From: Trichopria drosophilae
Taxonomy: Eukaryota > Arthropoda > Insecta > Hymenoptera > Diapriidae
Assembly: GCA_030407085.1 (NCBI GenBank)
Contig: CM059585.1
Location: 2,241,001 to 2,305,000, forward strand
Reading direction: 5' to 3'
DNA: 64,000 nucleotides
The number at the start of each line of letters is the position of its first letter. The stretch's first letter is position 1. The notes under the pieces were generated by a model. That model did no database searches and was not told the origin of the DNA. It was given only the letters and a program-made list of their open reading frames with translations. Position numbers and translations under genes: made by a program. Shown piece by piece: positions 56,688 to 64,000 of this stretch.

Positions 56688-57666
56688 CCCTTTGAGTCAC
56701 ACATTTTTCCTCTTATCGAATTTAGCTGAAATTTGTTACTCGGGGGTTTTTGTGGTCGCTGATTACGAATCCGAGGTTAGTTTTTCGAAATTCAAGATGG
56801 CGGATCCAATATGGCGGACAAAAATTTAAAATATAATTCGATTGGGACAAAAATTGCTACTCGGGAGTTTTGAAGGTAGCTGATAACGAATCCGAGGTTC
56901 CTTTTTCTAAATTCAAGATGGCGGATCCAATATGGCGGACAAAAATTTTAAATATAATTCCTGATGAATTTTGAAACTTTAACATCTTATTTATAATCAA
57001 CATAAAATTCATATTCAGCGAGGCTGAAAATTCCCTAACACGCGTTTTCATAAAAAACTCTCGATTTTTTACATCTTGCTCACAGCCATTTTGAATTTCG
57101 TAAAGCTGATATTGGATTCGTAATTATCGACTTCGGAAATCCCCAAATACACATTTTCACCACAATTCGCGCTTTTTTACATCTCGATCACCGCCATCTT
57201 GAATCAGCCATCTTGGATCCGTCATTTTAAATTTCGTAAGCTGACATCGGATTCGTAATCAGCGACCCCGAAAACCCCCTAATACGCTTTTTCATCAAAA
57301 TTGGCGATTTGTTACATGTTTCTGACCGCCATATTGAATCCGCCATTTTGAATTTTATAAATCTGACACAGGATTCGTAATCAGCGACCCCAAAAACCTA
57401 TATACCCCCGAACTTCAAGTCAATATCTTTCAAAATAGCGTAAAAAATGAATTCTTTCCAAAAAAACATGATTTTTTGTGTTTGTTTATTTATATAAAGT
57501 AAACAATAAACAATTATGTATTTCTAGTCATGTGGATATGTTCTTTAAGTACTAAGGTAACAGAAAATAGCAAAAAGACCGATCGGAATACGTTAACTTG
57601 AACGTAAATAATTAAAATTAAAAGAAATCGAGGTAGTAACGTGGGTTACTACCGTGACTCAAAGGG
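56688..57666. mobile_element. piggyBac-type non-autonomous element (TTAA ends)
   Basis: Starts CCCTTTGAGTCAC after TTAA (56684-56687) and ends GTGACTCAAAGGG before TTAA (57667-57670): perfect 13-bp inverted ends and TTAA duplication. Inside, ATGGCGGATCC units face one way in the left half (about 56798, 56918) and the other way in the right half (about 57200-57370). No transposase is present. Confidence 0.85.
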
Positions 57667-57743
57667 TTAATATTCAAAATATGTTTTGTTTATACTCCAT
57701 TGAAATAAACATTTACGATTGCAAAAATTACAAATTTTTTCGA

Positions 57744-58477
57744 ATTTTGGTAAATATGTAGAAGAACTGCCTCACTTCAAAAATGAAATGTGCCAGATGT
57801 TTTCGATGTATTTTCGGCTGCTGATAACGAATATCGCAATACAATTTGGCGCTCGGATGTATTGAAGCCGCTATCTAAAAAAAAACACTAAAAAACGTGA
57901 TTTTTTAGAGTTTTTTACATTTATCTTGAAAAGTATGAGTCTGACAAAAAAAATGTGTGAAACAAAAGATGTAGAGCATGCAATTCTCCACAAAAAATGT
58001 TGTATACATTTTCTTCCTAATATGAAAAGTAGGCTCGTAAATGAGCGACGAAAGTGAACACAACGGATTTTTTCTCAATGTAATTTTAAAAAATTAAAAA
58101 TTAAAAATTAAAAGTTAAAAATTACAGTGAGAAAATTACGCATGTACTTTGAAAAAATCCATTATGTTCACTTTCGTCGCTCATTTACGAGCTTACTTTT
58201 CAAATTAGGAAGAAAAGGTATAAAACATTTTTTGTAGTTAATTGCGTGCTCTACATTTTTTGTTTGACACATTTTTTTATCGGACTCGTACTTTTCAAAA
58301 TAAATGCAAAAAACTCAAAAAAATCACGTTTTTAAGCGTTTTTTTTGAGATAGCGGCATCAGTACGTCCGAGCCTAAAATTTTATTGCGATATTCGTTAT
58401 CAGCAGCCCAAAATACATCGAAAACATCTGGCACATTTTATTTTTGGGGTGAGGCAGTTCTTCTACACTTTTACCAG
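57744..58477. repeat. Near-palindrome of about 730 bp
   Basis: The left arm from 57744 is matched inverted up to 58477, e.g. TAGAAGAACTGCCTCA at 57759 and TGAGGCAGTTCTTCTA near 58450, and CGTAAATGAGCGACGAAAGT at 58035 with its complement at about 58171. The centre is near 58110. It is probably a foldback element of the family partly present at 32230-32430. Confidence 0.8.
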
Positions 58478-59685
58478 AAATAAAATGAATGTAACAGAAA
58501 AGGAATAATATTAATGAAAAATAAACATTTTTATATTATGGAAACCATTAATATTATTTTAATTATGAAGTAAATATTTTCTCGATCGCTGAGTTAAATT
58601 TATATTAAATAAATTCCAATAATTTAAACAAATACATTTATTTTTAAGTTTTTAAATTAAGTTACAGTATAAGACACTGAAATGTTTTAAAAAATAATTA
58701 AGAAAAAATGTATGTATAAGAAAAGGAATAATATTAATGGAAAATAAACATTTTTTATCGATAAAAAAGAATTGTATTAAATAATATGTGCATACGTATA
58801 GCAAAAATTAGAAAACTTGTTGTCAGAATACAGACAAATCAGTATTTGTAAACAAAGATTTATAAAAGCAGCAATACAGATCTCTGGGGTAAAGCGGAAA
58901 GATCTTGGGATCCATAACTTTTTCTTTTCGTCTGCATACAATTATTTCTATCTGCCCTTTCGACTAAGCTGTCTATCCGTACCACTGCAAATACGCCTTG
59001 GGTTTATTATTTTTTTTTCATATTAGAGATTTATTATCTTGTTTACAAGAATAATCCTAAAAATAACACAATAACAATTTATTTTCCTGCATTTAATATT
59101 TTAAATAATTGTTATTGTTAAAAGAAATTCTAAAAAAAAAAGATTTTGTTACTGATTTCTTTTGTGAAATAAGTGTAATTTTTTAAAAGTTCATAGTTAA
59201 TTTGTTATATATTGTACAGTAAGAAATAAAAAAGGGCAATAAATTAAAACGAGTTTTATTTGTAAAAAATGAAACTTTTATATAAAAAAAGAATATTTAC
59301 TTACATAAAGTATAAATATAAAACATAGATAAAATAACAAATGTTTAATCATCTCTTTCAAATATTACTAATATTAATTACGACATTATTAATTTCACAT
59401 AATTAATTAGTATTTTACGATTGTTAATTACGCTAATTCCGTTAATATAAAAATGTATTCATGTCATTAAAATACTTTATAACTGTATTTCATTTTGAGC
59501 AGCTGAAAAGTGAATATTAAGCATTTTTAATAGTTTGATAATAACAGAAAAATAATAGAAATAGAAACGAACAATATTAATTTGAAGTATTTTACATTTG
59601 ATTGATTGATTGGAATCATTAAAATATATCAAATAAAATAAATAAAATACGTAATTAAAAAATAAAAAATAAAATTATAAACTTT

Positions 59686-59712
59686 CCCGGCGGAGATTCG
59701 AACCTCAAACTA
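59686..59712 (-). repeat. tRNA-like 3' half (B box) in palindrome arm
   Basis: The minus strand reads GAGGTTCGAATCTCCGCCGG, matching a tRNA T-arm and B box. The inverted arm carries a mutated copy on the plus strand at about 61132-61152 (GGTCCGAATCTC). It suggests that a tRNA-derived SINE was captured before the inversion. Confidence 0.5.
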
Positions 59713-60501
59713 TCGATTCAAAAGTGTTTTATTTATAAGAAAAAAGGTTTTGTATAAAAAGAAGTTTGATTACAGAAAGTATAAACATAAAAGATAAAAA
59801 CAATAACAAATTTTTAATCACGAGTTTATATCACTTTTACAACATAAACCTAATAATAATTAAGACGTTAATAATTTCAAGCGTAAGTTTATTTTGTTAG
59901 TTAAATTCTCATATTACATCGTATAAATTAATCTGTATTTAATTTCTCTGTAATCGTTAAAAAAATAAAAGGATTAAGGTCCCAGACAGTAGATTTTTCA
60001 GAAAGTCCTCAAAATGAGATCCTAATTATGATGTCTTCATGATTTGCTAAGATATAATGTGGTCAGAATGCGATAAACCGTGATCACAAAGGTATCTTAA
60101 ATATACCATATTTATGTCACCACATTTTTATCATAAAGAATGAATTATATTCCTACTTACGAAAATTCAAATTGATAAATAATGTCTAGAAATGAAATTA
60201 TATAGAAATAAACATAGAATGTATTTAAAGTTAAATTAACGTGGGGTCAATGTACTAATGTATACCTATGTACCTATGTATATGTATAACATTCATACAT
60301 AGACGAAATGAGAGGTTGATATACGAAGAAAACGCCTACGAATTATTTATTATATAAAATAATAAGCTATTTTGCTAGTGTAAAAATAAAATACATAATT
60401 ATATATTAACATTTTTTAAAAAATGTCTAATGAAATAAAAAGGTTTATATTACAATTAAAAAGGTCACATTGCTGAGATCTTAATCAGCCCAAGCTAAGT
60501 A

Positions 60502-60799
60502 CAGTAGAGTCCCGCTTTAGTGGCGCGGTCCGTTCCGAGCACTCCCCTAAAGTCCCGCGTTAGTGGCGCAAATAGGGGAAACATCGCTTCCCCCGTCAGG
60601 CTGCCATCACGTGACGTTCGTGACGACAGACACGCCCAAACTCCCTGTTCCGTCGCTTATTAGCCACGCCCCTGAAACGGCCGACGACATAGTGCAGGGG
60701 ATGAAGAGATTCTGAGAAGCGCCACTAACGCGGGACTTCGTCGCGCCACTAAGGCGGGACGCCACTAAAACAGGACGCCACTAAAGCGGGACTCTACTG
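60502..60799. mobile_element. pogo/Tigger-like MITE, CAGTAGAGTCCCGC type
   Basis: TA-flanked, 298 bp, ends CAGTAGAGTCCCGCTTTAGT and inverted GCGGGACTCTACTG. TAGTGGCGC / GCGCCACTAA units are repeated inside. It is related to 46296-46574. Confidence 0.85.
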
Positions 60800-61715
60800 T
60801 AATACTTGTAGGCTTGTTTTAACTGTTTTTAATCGTAGTTTACATTGCATAAATGAGAATTTAATAGTGTCCTGTAAATTGCAATGAACACTTTTTTGAA
60901 ATCCAGTCAAAACGAGCCTACAAATTTAACTACCAATTTAACTAACGAAATAAACTTACGCTTGAAATTATTAATGTCTTAATTATTATTAGGTTTATGT
61001 TGTAAAAGTGATATAAATTCATGATTAAAAATTTATTTTATTTGCCTTTTATGTTTATACTGTCTGTAATTAACTTTTTTTATATAAAAGCTTTTTTTCT
61101 GACAAATGAAACATTTTTGAATCGATATTTTGAGGTCCGAATCTCCGTCGAGGAAAGCTTATACGTTTTATTTTTTGTTTAATTCGGGCAGCGATTACTA
61201 TAATAATCGCATTTTCGACTTTACATTTTTTATTTATTTTATTTGATATATTTCAACGATTCAAATAAGAAATCAAATGTAAAAGACTTCAAATTAATAT
61301 TTTTCGTTTCTATTTCTATTATTTTTCTGTTATTATGAAAATATTAAAAATGCTTAATATTCACTTCTCTGCTATTTAAAATGAAATACAGTTATAAAGT
61401 ATTTTAATGACATTATATGAATACATTTTTATATTAACGGAATTAACGTAATTAACAATCGTAAAATACTAATTAATTATGTGAAATTAATAATGTCGTA
61501 ATTAATATTAGTAATATTTGAAAGTGATGATTAAACATTTGTTATTTTATCTATGTTTTATATTTATACTTTATGTAAATAAAAGTTCTTTTTTATATAA
61601 AAGCTTTCTTTTTTACAAATGAAACTCTTTTGTATTTATTGCCTATTATTTTTCTCTATTTCTATTATTTTTTTTGTTATTATGACAATATTAAAAATGC
61701 TTAATATTCACTTTA

Positions 61716-62260
61716 ACCCATTAACCTTCAAGAGGACCCAAATTTCACCAAGATTTTCAGAATACTTCTTGTCATTAAAAACCAATTCAAAACATTTTAG
61801 ACAAAACATTTTGGATGTAAAATTGATCAATCTTTCCGAATCTACTATAAAAAAATCAATCGAGCCCATTCCAAAAATGTTATGCTTGGTTTTTCACAAA
61901 AAAATGAAATTTTCTCACTGACAAATATTTTTTATTCGGCATTTTCACATTGGAAACGGTTAGGGAGATCACTAATCGGTGAAAATATCGTGTCCTCGAG
62001 CCTTTAACTTTGAAATGTGTATGATAGCATTTTGAAAATAAAGTTGGAAACTTTCAAAATGGCGGCTTAAACACGAAAAGAATGGCGAAAAGCTCCTGCA
62101 TTTTTTATTCGAAAATGATAGGCTTTTAGAAAAAATGTCGCTGAACAAAAAGTTCTTAGAATTTATCAAAGAATATGCTCAAATCTTTTCAGAATTTTTA
62201 AAACACTTTTCTTCATTTTCAAAATCGCAAAATTTTGAAAAAATATGAAAAGTCGTAGAA
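61716..62260. other. Unmatched DNA in right palindrome arm
   Basis: Begins at TTAACCCATTAACC, which resembles a piggyBac-type left end, and has no counterpart in the left arm. No gene is seen and the right end was not identified. Confidence 0.35.
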
Positions 62261-62671
62261 TTAATAATGTCTTAATTAGTATTAGTAATGTTTTGAAAGT
62301 AATGATTAAACTTTTTTTATTTTATCTATGTTTTATATTTATACTTTAAGTAAATAAACGTTCTTTTTTTATATAAAAGTTTTCTTTTTTACAAATGAAA
62401 CTCTTTTGACTTTATTGCCATTATTATTTGTTATTGTACAATATATAACAAATTAACTATGAACTTTTAAAAAATTACACTTATTTCACAAAAAAAAAAT
62501 CAGTAACAAAATCTTTTTTTTTAGAATTTCTTTTAACAATAACAATTACTTAAAAAATTAAATGCAGGAAAAAAAAATTGTTATTGTGTTATTTTTAGTA
62601 TTATTCTTGTAAATAAGATATTAATTCTCTAATATAAAACAAAAAAATATACCTAATAAATTTAAGACCCA

Positions 62672-63672
62672 AAGAACCCCGCACAAACCTTATGGAAAGT
62701 GGCCCTCGGTTAAATTGGCTAAAACTGATGTATGTTATAGTTCTTGATGTTCCGATGAAAAGTCTCCATGGCCACAAGGCCTGAAAATGAATAGTTTTTT
62801 CTGCACGTGTAGTCAAAGTACTAATATTTTGATGTAAAAAAATCACTATTTTGGCTATGGCTCAGTTCCTTTTAAAGATATGCCATCGAGTGAGGGCTCA
62901 TTTTGACCGTTTTTTCAAGCCCTGCGATTCGTCTTAATGCCATTTTGACATAAGATGAAAATTTCTTTAGTTACAACGGCATAAAGGGGAAAAAATCCCG
63001 ATTTTTTTGGTTTTCCGCGTTTAGCTCATTTCGAGTATACACTGGGAAAAGTTATAGAGATTGAAGACGAAAAAAAGGCGTCTTATACATTACGTTTTGA
63101 TAAAAATTAAGCCCATAAGGAGTCCGTTAATATGATTGAATTTACGAAAATCGGGTTTTGTAACCATGATGCGTATTTATTGCTAATTCCACGACATTAG
63201 GACGCAATTCACGGGCTCAGTTTTATTCGAAACGGAACATATAAAGGGTCAAGTTGTTAATCTTTTTGAGCTCTACAACTTTTGTTGGTGTGATATAACG
63301 TTAATTACTTAGCAAAATGAATTAAAAGCGGAAAATCTCAAAAATTAGAATTTTTCCCCGTTTATGCCGTTATAACTAAAGAAATTTTCATTGTAGGTCA
63401 CAACGTCATAAAGATGAATGGCATGACTTGAGAAAAAGCTTTAAAATGAGCCCTTACACGATGAAATATCTTCAAAACGAACTGAGCTATAGCAAAAATA
63501 GTTATTTTTTTATAGTAAAATACTAGTAATTTGGACGCACGTACAGAAAAAACTATTCATTTTCAGGCCTTGTGGCAATGGGGACTTTTCATCGGAACAT
63601 CAAAAGCTATAACATACATCAGTTTGAACAAATTTAACCGAGAGCCACTTTCCATAAGGTTTGTGCAGGGTT
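62672..63672. mobile_element. Foldback element of about 1 kb
   Basis: Ends CCCCGCACAAACCTTATGGA and its inverted copy near 63672; arms of about 340 bp are complementary (for example CATGGCCACAAGGCCTGAAA near 62769 and its partner near 63560). Comparison with the other palindrome arm (58885-58990) shows that this block is an insertion. There is no coding capacity. Confidence 0.75.
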
Positions 63673-64000
63673 TTTGCAGTGGTTCGGATTAGACAGATTG
63701 GTCGAAAAGAACACATGTTTCCGCTTTACCCCAGAGATCTTTTGCTGCTTTTATAAATCTTTCTTTACAAATACTGATTTGTCTGTATTTTGGCAACAAC
63801 ACGTTTTCTAATTTTTGCTATATGTATGCACATATTATTTAATAAAATTCATTTTTATGGATAAAAAATTTTTATTTTCCATTAATTTTCTTTTACATTC
63901 ATTTTTCTTAATTATTTTTTAAAACGTTTCAGTGTTTTGTACTGTAACTGAATGTAAAAACTTAATAAATGTATTTCTTTAAATTATTGCGTTATTCACA

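Larger units (their letters stand above)
58615..63990. repeat. Very large imperfect palindrome, about 5.4 kb
   Basis: The left side (58615-60415) recurs inverted on the right side up to the window end. Examples are GATCTCTGGGGTAAAGCGGA (58878) with its complement near 63723, CTGCATTTAATATTTTAAAT (59086) near 62550, and TTCACATAATTAATTAGTAT (59394) near 61470. The right arm is longer because it holds a second foldback (62672-63672), a duplicated stretch (61490-61640 repeated at 62270-62410) and about 0.5 kb of other DNA. A pogo-like MITE sits near the centre. No gene is seen. Confidence 0.8.

Noticed and set aside
1..64000. Bacterial or symbiont contamination
   Set aside because: Spliced genes, LINEs, CACTA, piggyBac-type and pogo-like elements occur throughout; no ribosome-binding-site-driven operon is present.

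Overview
The window is eukaryotic genomic DNA, almost certainly from an insect. It is AT-rich, it has spliced genes with GT-AG introns, and it is packed with transposon remains. The only deeply conserved host gene I recognise is the large subunit of the nuclear cap-binding complex (NCBP1/CBP80). It is on the minus strand (56141 to 49028, nine coding exons, 793 aa) and its sequence looks insect-like, most like Hymenoptera as I remember those proteins. No bacterial operon, CRISPR array or viral gene was seen.

The most interesting host feature is a second, divergent NCBP1-type gene on the plus strand (24747-29180). It also has nine coding exons and gives an uninterrupted 816-aa product. Every intron has the same phase as in the conserved copy, and five of the nine exons have identical length, so it came from DNA duplication and not from a retrocopy. 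The two genes converge, about 20 kb apart.

Layout. 0.3-1.65 kb: broken Crypton-type tyrosine recombinase, cut by a hairpin MITE. About 1.96-6.08 kb: CR1/Jockey-type LINE with a PHD-like ORF1. 6.3-7.1 kb: piggyBac-type (TTAA) non-autonomous element. 7772-15104: nearly complete CACTA/EnSpm-type DNA transposon with a zinc-finger transposase gene (one stop) and a second gene that starts with a CIDE-N domain and is interrupted by a 579-bp insertion. 15293-20630: LINE of the RNase H-containing I/Loa/R1 group with target-site duplications. 22.6-23.3 kb: complex TTTACCG satellite. 24.7-29.2 kb: NCBP1-like paralog. 30-44 kb: no gene; dispersed, inverted and foldback repeats. 45-48.5 kb: a Tc1-like foldback element and pogo/Tigger-like MITEs. 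49.0-56.5 kb: NCBP1 and its promoter, with introns full of repeats built on ATGGCGGATCC. 56.7-64 kb: another TTAA element, a palindrome, and a very large nested palindrome reaching the window end.

Mobile DNA dominates. Much of it brings motifs that resemble host transcription-factor sites (GCGCATGCGC, AAAATGGCGG) into NCBP1 introns and flanks. Family calls rest on remembered motifs, since no database search was possible.
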